From Erigeron canadensis (lineage: Eukaryota; Streptophyta; Magnoliopsida; Asterales; Asteraceae), in assembly GCF_010389155.1 (NCBI RefSeq), contig NC_057768.1:15869664-15933663 (forward strand): a DNA stretch of 64,000 bases, written 5' to 3'. The position numbers and the translations under genes were made by a program. The notes under the pieces are model-generated. The model was not told where the DNA came from. It saw only the letters and a list, made by a program, of their open reading frames with translations, and searched no databases. Position 1 is the first letter of the stretch. The number at the start of each line of letters is the position of its first letter. Positions 1 to 9,389 of the stretch are shown in pieces.

Positions 1-294
1 GGCCTGCAAATGAAAGGAACTAACTTTTCCAGTTGTTTACCCGATTTCTAACCCTTTCCAACAGTTCCTTACAGCTCCTGTACACCAGACATGTGGAAAC
101 AAGTGGAACCCCAAGATATTTGACAGGTTGGTTACGCTCTTCAAATGGTAAGATGTTCAAAATCGCAAGCTTGACGTGATTGAGAACATTACAAAAATAA
201 GCAGTACTTTTAGGAAGACTAGGGGTTAAACCTAAAGTAGCCTTGAACTCTTCCAAAGCGTCCCAAACCAATTTAGCTGAGTCAACATCTCCAC

Positions 295-521
295 GCAAGA
301 AAATGAATAAGGAACCCCTTAGTCCCATAAAGGAATTTTCCTCTCAAGCTAGCGACCCTGCAACGCTGCCTGACGGTGACTCGGTGAGACCCCAGAAACC
401 TTGGCTAGATGAATATGCTTTTGCAGGGATTCGAACCTGGGTGGTGTTCCCACCAAGTCGCTTTTTAGGGGGCAGGTGGCCACTGGGCTGTAACCCAGAT
501 GGTTGCAAGAAAATGAATAAG
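295..521. repeat. 17-bp target-site duplication around the SINE
   Basis: The two perfect copies of GCAAGAAAATGAATAAG lie at 295-311 and 505-521. The sequence is A-rich, as expected of LINE-endonuclease-driven (TPRT) insertion. Confidence 0.9.
312..504 (-). mobile_element. tRNA-derived SINE inserted in a LINE
   Basis: This 193-bp insertion interrupts the LINE RT. On the minus strand it starts with an A-box-like element (complement of 480-490, CAGCCCAGTGG) followed by a canonical RNA polymerase III B box GGTTCGAATCC (complement of 427-437), as in tRNA-derived SINEs. The insertion is bracketed by a perfect 17-bp target-site duplication at 295-311 and 505-521. The 3' end has no clear poly(A) tail. 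The spacing of A and B boxes and the 5' position of the tRNA-like head fit a plant SINE. The family is not identified, and no second copy was seen in the window. Confidence 0.85.
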
Positions 522-835
522 CCAAACATATATTTGTAATTTTCAACTCGTTGCAGTGATGATGAAACTGAAAAACTCCTGCTTCATGAATCTTTCGCTG
601 CAAGATCAAAGATAAAACTTCCATAACAAGAGTAAATAAGTATGGCGATAAAGGGTCTCCCTGTCTTAATCCTCGTTTTCCTTTAAAGAAACCATGAAGT
701 GCACCATTAATGCAAACAGAAAAAGAAGAGGTCTTCTGGGAAAACATGAAGTGAAAACCGAAGTTCTTCAAAACAGTCTTCAAAAAAATCCAATCAACTG
801 TATCATAAGCTTTCTGAATATCAACTTGAAAAGCT

Positions 836-916
836 TCAGTTAGGTCTTCTGGGAAAACATCAGTGAATTCCTTCAGTAAATATTTCAGGAGACTTGGGAC
901 TCCAATGAACTCCTTG
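836..916 (-). pseudogene. gypsy pol fragment (protease-RT linker)
   Basis: On the minus strand this short piece matches 16810-16890 of element A, the linker upstream of RT containing the FPEDLPEGL-like sequence. It abuts the LINE at 835 and ends at the LTR beginning at 917. It has no independent function. Confidence 0.75.
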
Positions 917-1527
917 TGATGCAGAGGTATCCAGGTTCACTGAACTGGAGAAACCAACTGAGCTGGAGAAGTTAAGTGAAGTGGAGAAAACTAGTCAGAT
1001 AATGCCATCAGAACAAGCAATGTTGATCCTGCCAGCGGTCGCCCATTTTAGACGAGTATTTATTGGACCAGCCCAGTCACAGGTTGTAACATTACTCCAG
1101 TGACAAGGGTCTCCATATGTTAGAAGTAGTGATCCAGTGAAACTTTCCAGAAGTCCACCAGAGGAGTTTCTAGAAGCTCTCCAGTGACCAACTCCAGTCC
1201 AGTCAACTAAAGGGCGCTCCAGATGAAATCTCCAGTGGAGTGCCAGATTGTATTTCCAGTTTTCCAATAAAGTCTGTCTCGTGTGGTGGGGACCAATAAA
1301 GAAGGAATGACAGCTGTTGAAAGGAAGGAAGGTGTGACAACGTTAATCCTAACGGTTTGAGGGCCCATTTGCAGAAGGAATATTTCTAAAAGCTTTATGT
1401 GTCTCTTTCCTATTGGTGGAATAATTAGTGGCTGTCCCCATGATAAAATTTAGTGGTTGTCCTTTGCCCAAGACACCTTTTTATTATTTTATTATTATTT
1501 CAATAACTCCTAGAAAATAGTATTATC

Positions 1528-1537
1528 TATAAATAGG
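1528..1537 (+). promoter_or_regulatory. LTR TATA box
   Basis: CTATAAATAG is the probable core promoter of the LTR. The same element occurs at the same place in the other family-1 LTRs (for example 19107-19116 on the minus strand), roughly 100 bp upstream of the hairpin series. Confidence 0.75.
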
Positions 1538-1630
1538 GGTTGTATTTTTCATTGCAAGTTAGATCATGTTGTTAAATGAAATTAATAGAGCAGCCTCTAT
1601 TTTTTATCCAAAATCTTCATTTACCTTTAT

Positions 1631-1828
1631 AGATCTTTGATCTTGGTGGTTTGGAGTGATCCCTTTATCTATATTTGTAATGGTTCGTCCTTTATCAAAT
1701 ATAGTGGTGAGATCTTAAATCTTTGATTCCTTTATCTGTGTTTGTGGTGGCTAGACCTTTATCAAACATAGTGGTGGGTTGGAGTGTTTCCTTTATCCTT
1801 GATTCCGGTGGCTTGGCCTTTACGAATC
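1631..1828 (+). other. Series of four potential stem-loops in the LTR transcript leader
   Basis: Four short dyads follow one another. H1 is AGATC/GATCT (1631-1643). H2 is CTATATTTG at 1669-1677 with CAAATATAG at 1696-1704. H3 is CTGTGTTTG at 1736-1744 with CAAACATAG at 1763-1771. H4 is GATTC at 1801-1805 with GAATC at 1824-1828. The sequence between the arms of H2-H4 keeps a pattern like GGTGG-N-CCTTTA. The series lies downstream of the TATA box and upstream of the LTR end, so it would be in the RNA leader. Confidence 0.65.
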
Positions 1829-1971
1829 TTGGTGGTGGATTCTTTTATCTATCATTTTACTTATCGTCTTGTTGTGTTGTTTATTTCATAAAATCCAGAA
1901 AATAGCAAAAATATCGAATTCCATTTTGTTTAATTTCCGCTGTGCTTGAGTTATTGCATGATTTACGCATC

Positions 1972-2210
1972 AAAGACCTTATGGAGATTGATAGGTACAA
2001 GATTGATGTTCAGTACGTCTCATCATCCTTAAACTGATGGACAAACTGAAGTTACTAATAGAACAATTAGCATGTTGTTGTGAACACTAGTGAAGAAGAC
2101 TTTGAAAGAATGGGATATGAAGCTTGATCATGCTGAGTTTGCCTTCAACAGAGCTCCTAATTATTCTACCAAGTATAATCGTCGTTTGAAATTTGTTATG
2201 GTGCCAATCC
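1972..2210 (+). pseudogene. gypsy integrase fragment
   Basis: The plus strand encodes the integrase segment around TDGQTEVTNRT, which contains the third catalytic residue (Glu), then EFAFNRAPNYST and FEICYGANP. It matches 14700-14950 of element A in reverse. There are in-frame stops. An 11-nt stretch near 2177 is absent from related copies. It starts exactly at the LTR end (1971) and stops at the copia leader. Confidence 0.8.
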
Positions 2211-2534
2211 TAGGACGATTTCTCTCAAGATCGTCTCATCTTTCAGATTTCCGAAACGACCCTGTTTAAGATCATTTCACTTTTCATTTCTCAAAATTAT
2301 AAATCAATTTTCTTTAATTCATTTCATTTTTCATTTCTCAAAAATCCAAAAACAAACCTCAATTTCAATTTCATTTCATACTTAGCTAAATTCCACTAAA
2401 TCTTCCAAGACGATCATCTTCAAAATCGTCTCACTTTTTCCTTCATTCTAGGACGATCTTCATCAAGATCGTTTCACTTCCTGATTTTCTTCAACTCTTA
2501 ATTCAAGTCAAGTTTCAAATCAAATCATTTTCAA
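2211..2534 (+). other. copia leader with three GACGAT dyads
   Basis: AT-rich DNA upstream of the copia gag. Three short inverted repeats of one type occur: GACGAT 2214-2219 with ATCGTC 2230-2235; GACGAT 2409-2414 with ATCGTC 2425-2430; GACGAT 2452-2457 with ATCGTT 2468-2473. Each is followed by a TCA(C/T)-rich stretch, and each pair has a 10-nt spacer. No primer-binding site or LTR end was recognised. Confidence 0.5.
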
Positions 2535-4416
2535 ATGGCTTCTCGTGAAGCATTTTAGGTTCAGATACAAGACCTCTAGTTCTCTACCATGGTTCCTATG
2601 GACTATGGAAGAAAAGATTTATGGACTATGTGGAATGTCAACCAAATGGTCACCTGCTTAAAGATTCCATCCTTAATGGACTTGCAGTTCATCGCCATCC
2701 CACTACCGGTTCAATACTCACTCTTGATCTTTTGAATGCTGAACAAAAAGATCGAATAGCTGTAGATAACAGAGCTAGATCATGCTTATACAAAGCACTA
2801 CCAGATGAAATATATGGCTCTGTTGATTCTTATGATACAGCCAAGGAGATATGGGATGAGGTGGCAAGACAAATGGAAGGATCTGACGTGAGTTCAACAA
2901 TAAGATTGACAAATGTGTTGACTGAGTTTGACAACTTCAGCAAATTGCCAAATGAATCTCTAGAGGCTGTAAACTGTAGGTTCTCCAATGTCATAAATGA
3001 ACTTAGGAAGAACAATGTCAAGAAATCAGAGATTTAGTTAAACATCAAATTCATCAAAGCTCTTGGTCCCTAATGGGAAGATTTTGGAACACAGATTAAG
3101 CAACATCAAAATCTGACCAAGTTCACCATTCATAATCTTCATGAATCTTTCAAACTCAATGAACACCAAGTTCTAAAAAAAGCTTCATCAAGCAAAATGC
3201 CAGAAGTTGTATCTGCTGATCCTTTGGCATTGATTGTTGAAAAGAAGGTTTCTGAAGCTCTTAAGAGGCAAATGGTAGTTGTTTCTTCATCTGATTAGGA
3301 GGGAGATGATTTGCTGGCTACAAGAGATGGAGTTTCAGATGAACTATATCAAGCTCTTGCCGCAGTAACAAAACATTTCAAAAGAAAATTTAACAAAGCA
3401 AGGCCAACAAACAACAATCTCCGCGCTTCTTCTACAAGTGCATTTCCCAAGAAAGATCACTATCATCCTAAGAGTTATGGGCAAGGTGAAGCAAGTGGAT
3501 CAAAGCATGGTGAGAAGAAGGAAGCTAATGAGAAACAAGTTGTTGAGAGCATCAGACAAAAAGTGCTACAATTGTGGTGTTCCTGGACATTTTGTTGTTG
3601 ATTGCAAGCAACCTTGAAAGCGGAACTGTGGGTAGTACAAGCAGAAAATGCTGTTAGCCAAACAAGTTGAAGCAGGACATGCATTGCTCGTTGAAGATGA
3701 CAAATGGCTATTACTCTCTGATGATGAGGATGAAGATCTCTCTGCTAATGTTTGCTTTATGGCGAGATTGGCCAAGGACAAAGTTTTTGAAGCTGAAAGC
3801 ACTGATGATGAATACCCAGATGATGAGGTAAATCTCGACTCTATTTTTTCATCAATTAAGGATAAAGAGTCATGTAGATTAGCTTTGTCAAACTTGACAA
3901 CTCAAATCAAATCTTTAGCCAACAAAAACAAAAAGTTGCAAAATAGTGTTTCATTTTCTAAAAGTAAATTTTCAAAACTTTTTGAAGAAAATTCGAAATT
4001 ACTATTTGAACATGATGCTATTAAACAAGACTTTCAAATATATAAAGACAAAGTGTTGGTTAAAGAGTGTGTGTTGAATGTCTCTCCTGATTCTAAGTTA
4101 TTACAAAAATGTCACAATCTTGAAAAGACCATTCATGATCTTGAAAAAGCCAATCAAGATCTTGAAACTCAAAAGACCAATGAGTGGCTTCGGGCAAATG
4201 CTAGACAAATGGATGTTGATATTCTTAATAAAAAGCTCCAAGAAGCTAAACCAAACAATGTTGAACTCGAAAGAAAGATTTCCGACTTAAATCATACTTG
4301 TTTTCTTAAAGGCATTGAGATTGAGAATCTTGAAAAACAAGTTGAGGAATTTAAAAAGAATATACTTTTCTATCAAGAAAAATTATATAAAGTTGAACAA
4401 AACCCTCTTTTGGATT
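2535..4416 (+). pseudogene. Ty1/copia gag remnant with coiled-coil tail
   Basis: The frame starts MASREAF at 2535 and is soon broken. From 2621 it reads a UBN2-type copia gag (DTAKEIWDEVARQMEG, then the FSNVINELRKN segment), stops at 3035, and resumes with further stops. A CCHC zinc knuckle, CYNCGVPGHFVVDC, is encoded at about 3559-3602 but is out of frame with the sequence before it by one base. From 3648 a 267-codon frame reads an acidic DDEDEDLSAN segment and then a long Lys/Glu-rich coiled coil. A long coiled-coil gag tail suggests a SIRE/Maximus-type element. The last codons (after about 4416) are LTR sequence. Protease and pol are absent. Confidence 0.8.
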
Positions 4417-5045
4417 TCCTTTACAAAGAGGAATACAACCCCTATTTATAGCCATATAAACTATTTTCTAGGAGTTATCAAAATAATAATAAAATAATCT
4501 AAAAGCTGTCATGTGCAAAGGACAACCACTAATTTATTAGCCAATGGGAAATGGACTGATAAAGCTTTTAGAAAGATTCCTTTTGCAAGAGGGCCCACAA
4601 ACCGTTGAAATAACATGGGCACTCATTCCTTTGTTGTCATCTTCTTTGGACAGTTGTTATCCTTCCATTATTGGACCCCACAAGCGCAGTCAGAACACTT
4701 TATTAAGGTAACTGGGGAATCTGAAATCTGGACTTCCACTGGAGACATAATATTTGGAGCATCCATCTGGAGACTTGAGCTGGTCACTGGAGAGCTTTAG
4801 TGGATTGGAGAACTTCAGTGGAGACTTTCTCTGATGGATTTCTGAGGGTGGTATCTGGAGCTTCTTGCCACTGGAGAAGTGTTAAAACTGGAGACTGAGC
4901 TTGTTCAGTGAACACTTGTCTGAAATGGGCTATCGCTGGCAGAATTAACATGGCTTGCTCAGATGGCATCAAGGCCTCAAAATTTTGCACCAGCTCAGAA
5001 ATGGACTTCAGCTCAGAATTTAACTTCATTTAAGAATCTTCTTTT
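4417..5045 (-). mobile_element. LTR fragment of CRM-like family 1 (minus)
   Basis: The segment matches the minus LTR at 36793-37455 and neighbouring copies, including the TATA region and the LTR-encoded pol extension. The latter is open on the minus strand at 5029-4784 (SEQAMLILPAIAHFRQVF then LTLLQW). The 3' half of the LTR is missing: the copy is joined to copia at 4417 through a short ttacaaa match. The other edge is fused to the gag of element B2 at about 5046. Confidence 0.8.
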
Positions 5046-6156
5046 CCCTCAAAAATTATGACTTTGGAAGAAGCTCATAATCTTAGAAGGGATAGACAGA
5101 TCGATGCTCTCCAAGAACAGCTTGGAAGGGTTGTTAATCTGTTAGAAGATGGTGGTGTGAGGTTAAATAGAGAAGATGTTGCTGTTAGTGAAAGGGGTTC
5201 TGGTTCCCAAGACCTTAGTCTTGGATCTGATAGTACTCCTAGATCTTCTAGCGAGTCTGATGCTTCCAGTCAGCCTAGGAGGAGGCATAGGAGGCATAAG
5301 GTTGATGTTAAAGATATTAAGGTAGACCCACCAGATTTTGTTGGTTCTTCTAACCCAGAAGATTACTTTGAATGGATTCAGATTATGGACATAATTATGG
5401 AAATTAAGGGGTATGATGACATAAAAGGTTTCAAGGTTGCTATTATGAAGCTGAGTAAGTATGCATCAGCTTGGTATGAAAATATGAAAAGTGAAAGAGA
5501 GTATAAGGGTAAAAGCAAAGTCAAGACCTGGTCAAAGCTGACGGAGGTTATGCAGAAGAGGTTTGTTCCCCAAGCTTATAAGCAAGAGCTGTATGAATAT
5601 GAACAGCTTAAACAAGGTAGTAAAGAGGTTGTGGAGTATATAAGGGAGTTTGAACAGCTTAAGATCAAAACAGGGGTGAAGGAAGCTGAGGAGCATACTA
5701 TTGCAAGATTCATGGGTGGTCTGAATTCCTTGATTATTGAGAACATGGAGTTGCAGCCTGTGTAGACATTCGAAGGTGCTTGCAAGCTGGCCCTTCAGCT
5801 TGAGAAGCAAATAAAGAAGAAGTTAGACTACAAGTCTATTCCTAAACCTGTTATACCTGCCAAGAATCCTATCTTCAAAGAAGTTAATGTTGGAAAGGAG
5901 AGGGTTGGAAAACAGTCCAAGGAGCCTAAGACGAGATCTTTCAAGTGTCATGGGTATGGACATTTCCAAGCTGAGAGACCCAATCTGAAGGCCCTCACAC
6001 TGAAAGAAGTTGAAGAACTGAAGGCTGAAGCTGAGTATGAAGATAAGTGTACTAATGATGAAGATCCTGCTGAAGAGGAGTTTGTTGTAGCCGATGTTGG
6101 TGACATGTTGGTAATTAGAAGAGCAATGCATGCTAATGAAGCTTCTAATGATAAAG
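5046..6156 (+). pseudogene. gypsy B2 gag
   Basis: Gag (capsid and nucleocapsid) of a CRM-like chromovirus. It begins MTLEEAHNLRRDRQ; related copies start six codons earlier (MAFRRN/MAYRRN), so the true start was lost at the junction with the LTR piece. An Arg/His-rich RRRHRRHK stretch precedes the capsid domain (DPPDFVGSSNPEDYFEWIQ and ASAWYENMK). A premature TAG at 5763-5765 replaces TGG (Trp in B1). The zinc knuckle has lost two of its cysteines (SFKCHGYGHFQAERPN against CFKC...ECPN in B1). The frame continues to the protease region. Confidence 0.85.
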
Positions 6157-6660
6157 CTGATTATTGATGGAGGAAGTTGTACTAATGCTGCATCTACCTA
6201 TATGGTGTACTATCAAAGGAAAGGTGTGCAGTCTGATTATTGATGGAAGAAGCTGTGCTAATGCTGCATCTACCTATATGGTGGACAAGCTGGATCTTTC
6301 AACTACCAAGCACCCACACCCATGCAAACTACAATGGCTCAGCCCATGCAATGAGGTAAAAGTTAATCGCCAAGTAGTCATTCCTTTCTCTATTGGTGCT
6401 GTTTATCAAGATGAAGTTAGTTGTGATGTTGTTTCTATGGATGCTTGTCATTTACTGTTTGGTAGGCCTTGGTTATATGACAAGTATGTGTACCACAATG
6501 GTCACTTAAATACTTACGCTTTGTTTATTAATGGGAAGAAAGTGACACTGACTTCTCTATAACCCAATGAGATTATTAAAGCTGAATAAAGCACTAGGAC
6601 TAATAGATCTATATTTATGAGTCAAGTTGATGTTGAAAAAGAATTAGACAGTGGTAATTC
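6157..6660 (+). pseudogene. gypsy B2 protease with duplicated active-site segment
   Basis: Aspartic protease domain. The active-site region reads LIIDGRSCANAAS, where the usual second Gly of DGGS is Arg. The 51-bp segment coding this motif occurs twice, at 6157-6207 and 6233-6283, in different frames, replacing the usual linker. The downstream part (VKVNRQVVIPFSIG, LLFGRPWLYDKYVYHNG) follows family length, and the frame stops at 6562. Confidence 0.8.
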
Positions 6661-7825
6661 TGTTTTGTTATTGCTTATGCTTGAAAATGGATAAGATCAG
6701 AAGTGTGAAGAAGTCCCTAGTGTAGTTATTGCTGAATTTGCAGATGTATTTCCAGAGGAATTACCTGCTGGTTTACCACCTATTAGAGGGATTGAGCATC
6801 AGATTGGCCTGATCCCAAGGTCAATTCTTCCTAATAAAGCTGCATATAGATGCTCCCCTAACGAGACTAATGAGTTACAAAAGCAAGTAAATGAGCTGAT
6901 TGCTAAAGGCTATGTTCGAGCTAGCATGAGTCCTTGTTCTGTTCCAGCTTTATTGGTGCCAAAGAAAGATGGTTCTATGCGTATGTGTGTTGATACCAGA
7001 GCCATCAATAACATCACTATCAAGTATAGATATCCCATTCCTAGATTGGATGATATGCTTGATGAGTTGCATGGGTCTAGCGTATTTTCAAAGATAGACT
7101 TAAGAAGTTGCTACCATCAAATCAGAATGAAGGAAGGAGATGAGTGGAAAACAACCTTTAAGATTAAAGGTGGGCTATTTGAATGGCTTGTCATGCCATT
7201 TGGGCTATCTAATACACCCAACACTTTCATGAGACTAATGAATGAAGTTTTGAGGCCTCTTATTGGTAAGTTTGTGGTTGTGTACTTTGATGATATCCTG
7301 GTTTATTCTCAGTCTGAGAAGGAACACCTAGAACATTTAAAAGCTGTGTTTGAGCTGTTAAGGAGACACCAACTCTATGGCAAGTTAGAGAAATGTAATT
7401 TTATGGTTAGTAGTGTTGTATATTTTTGGCTATGTGGTTTCTAAGGAGGGCATTTCTATGGATCCATCCAAGGTTGAAACAATCAAATCCTGGCCCATTC
7501 CTTCTTCTATTAATGAAGTTAGAAGTTTTCATGGTTTAGCCTCATTTTATAGAAGGTTTATTAGAGATTTTTCTACAGTTGTTACTCCTATAACTGACTG
7601 TCTAAAGAAAGGGGTGTTCAGTTGGCCTAAGTCAGCTCAGGCTGCTTTTGAATCTTTAAAGGAGAAGCTGAGTTCAGCTCCTGTCCTTTCTTTGCCTAAT
7701 TTTGATTCACTCTTTGAGCTTAAATGTGATGCTAGTGGTGTTAGCATTGGAGCAGTGGTGATACAAGATAGAAAACCAGTTACTTACTTTAGTGAGAAGC
7801 TGAATAGATCTAAGCTGAATTATAG
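6661..7825 (+). pseudogene. gypsy B2 reverse transcriptase
   Basis: Reverse transcriptase reading [19 protein letters not shown], then [13 protein letters not shown] (motif A with the catalytic Asp retained), [10 protein letters not shown] (motif B) and [11 protein letters not shown] (motif C, YFDD). A frameshift near 7425 splits it into 6926-7444 and 7413-7838. The start of RNase H is present (ECD-like KCDASGVSIGAVV) but stops after LNYST, where a deletion joins it to integrase. Upstream (6661-6925) the linker has a stop near 6690. Confidence 0.88.
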
Positions 7826-8585
7826 CACTAATGGTTAGACTAAAATAACAAACAGAACCATTGGGATGCTGTTGAGAACACTAGTGAAGAAGACTTTGAA
7901 GGATTGGGATCTGAAGCTTCCTCAAGCTGAGTTTGCTTTCAATCGAGCTCCTAATTATTCTATTGGAAAATCTCCTTTTGAAATCTATTATGGTGTGAAT
8001 CCACTAACACCCATACACATGATCCCTTTTTCTATTGATCGAAAAGTTTGTGTTGAAGCTGAAAGCAGGGCTAAGGAGATAAAGAAACTCTCTGAACAAG
8101 TCAAAGCCAGAATTGAGAAGGTGAATGCTGATTACAAGGCTAAGGCAAACAAGAATAGAAGACGACCTACTTTTGCACCATGAGATCTAATTTGGATCCA
8201 ACTCAGAAAGGAGAGATTCCCTTCAAGGAGAAAGAGTAAGTTGATGCCTAGAGCTGAAGGTCCTTTCAAGGTGTTGGAAAGATGTGGAGAAAGTGCTTAC
8301 AAAGTGGAGCTTCCTGGAGATACCTCAGTCTCAAGTACATTTAATGTTGGTGATCTGATGCCATAGCTGGAGGATGATTATCTTGATGACTTGAGGATAA
8401 GTCCAAATTTCGAGGGAGAGGATGATACGAAATTGCCCCTGAGTTACCCTGAACTCAGTTCAAACCGAGTCAACTTGGACTCAGCTCAGGCCATGATAAT
8501 GATTCCCCCGATGGCACACTTTGGGAAGATGATTGGTGATCCTATATGTCCCTTAGGATTCACCTTACTTAAGTGGGAAGACTGA
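7826..8585 (+). pseudogene. gypsy B2 integrase C-terminal part running into the LTR
   Basis: Only the end of integrase survives: TKITNRTIGMLLRTL (decayed TDGQTEVTNRT), EFAFNRAPNYS, then the C-terminal domain with LMPRAEGPFKVLE and STFNVGDLMP. RNase H, the zinc finger and two of three catalytic residues are deleted; compared with B1, about 0.9 kb is missing. Stops at about 8180 and 8364 break the frame. Past 8423 the same frame runs through the LTR (AQAMIMIPPMAHFGKM, LLKWED) and stops at 8583-8585. No chromodomain was seen. Confidence 0.85.
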
Positions 8586-9389
8586 AATATGGGGGAAGTT
8601 TGAAGATCAGCTCGCAAATTCGTCAAATCTGGGTCAGCTTGGAAGAAGAGTCAGCTTGGGACAACCAGTCTGGGTCAGCTTGCACAGAGTCAGCTTGGAA
8701 CTGAATTAGCTTGGGATTTTCAAACACTTATTCTGTTTTGATGCTTTCAATAACCAGGTCAAGTCATGTGTTTTGTTTTGGTGACACCTGATCGTAGGAG
8801 AAGAAGAATACAAGGGGGGACCCGAGAGAGAACCTCCACTACCCTACAACTGTAGATTATGTTCTCTATTCTTATTGGTTGATTTATAACAACCTTGTAC
8901 TAGTTGTCTAGGGTAGAATATTCCTTGTCTCTTGTATTTCCTCTATAAATAGAGGCTACCTTTTATTGTAAAAATCAGAGTATGTTTATGAAAGTTTTAT
9001 AGAGTTGAATTCTATTCATTTTAAAAATCTTCTTTACCTTTATGGATCTTTGAACTTGGTGGCTTGAAGTGGTCCCTTTATCAGTAATCTTGGTGGCTTT
9101 GCCTTTATAGATTATTGTGATGAGATCTTAAAAATCTTCATTACTTTTATCTGTATTTGTGGTGGCTCAGCCTTTATCAAATATAGTGGTGGTTTTGGAG
9201 TGTTTCTGGTATTTGATTCTGGTGGTTTAGTCCTTTACGAGTCAAGTATTAGATTCTTATCCATCCTTGTTTATTTGTTCTTGTTAAAATTCTAGAAAAT
9301 TCCTACAAAAATAGCTTATATTCCGTTGTGCTTGTGTTTTGTGAGTTGACTCAGTCTGACTCTGAGTATTTCAGCTCAATTTCACATCA
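8423..9389 (+). mobile_element. 3' LTR of gypsy B2, family 2
   Basis: The LTR is taken to begin TGATACG, by analogy with TGATGCG of family 1, and ends CACATCA. It aligns with 58314-59408 and 63254-64000. It contains repeated TCAGCTTGG motifs, a TATA-like segment near 8942-8952 and the hairpin series (H2: CAGTAATCT 9082-9090 with AGATTATTG 9109-9117). It directly abuts a LINE at 9390. The 5' LTR of this element is absent. Confidence 0.8.

Larger units (their letters stand above)
1..835 (-). pseudogene. LINE ORF2 fragment (reverse transcriptase), cut by the window edge
   Basis: The minus strand encodes the middle of an L1-type reverse transcriptase. The stretch at 783-530 carries the FKGKRGLRQGDPLSPYLF block (RT motif B region), and 294-20 carries the downstream thumb-like part with the PVKYLGVPL motif. 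The first half of the conserved FADD catalytic box is missing at the SINE insertion point, where about 10 nt are lost compared with the LINE at 50342-55937. An in-frame stop follows NNWKS near position 20. The upstream part (784-835) still encodes the DIQKAYDTVDW region and ends abruptly against a gypsy fragment. The 3' end lies outside the window. The copy is clearly dead. Confidence 0.9.
917..1971 (+). mobile_element. Complete lone LTR, CRM-like gypsy family 1
   Basis: The LTR starts TGATGCA and ends CGCATCA, a near-perfect terminal inverted repeat with the TG...CA ends of LTRs. It aligns along its length with both LTRs of element A and with those at 35657-36632 and 47451-48420. The first 270 bases keep the pol C-terminal frame open (SELEK-like repeats, then SEQAMLILPAVAHF), with a stop after TLLQ. 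A TATA box and a hairpin series follow. The 5-bp flanks do not match (ccttg/aagac), and the left and right neighbours are gypsy pieces in opposite orientation, so this is a rearranged LTR rather than a clean solo insertion. Confidence 0.85.

Noticed and set aside
427..437. Possible tRNA gene (B box and A box present)
   Set aside because: The segment does not fold into a full tRNA cloverleaf that I can see, lies in a 193-bp unit with target duplications, and is better explained as a SINE head.
349..783. 144-codon minus-strand frame
   Set aside because: Its second half is read-through from the LINE into the SINE, not a protein of its own.
1631..1860. CRISPR-like array, because of the repeating CCTTTAT...GGTGG units
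   Set aside because: Units are degenerate, spacing is irregular, and the host is clearly a plant; a hairpin series in an LTR fits better.
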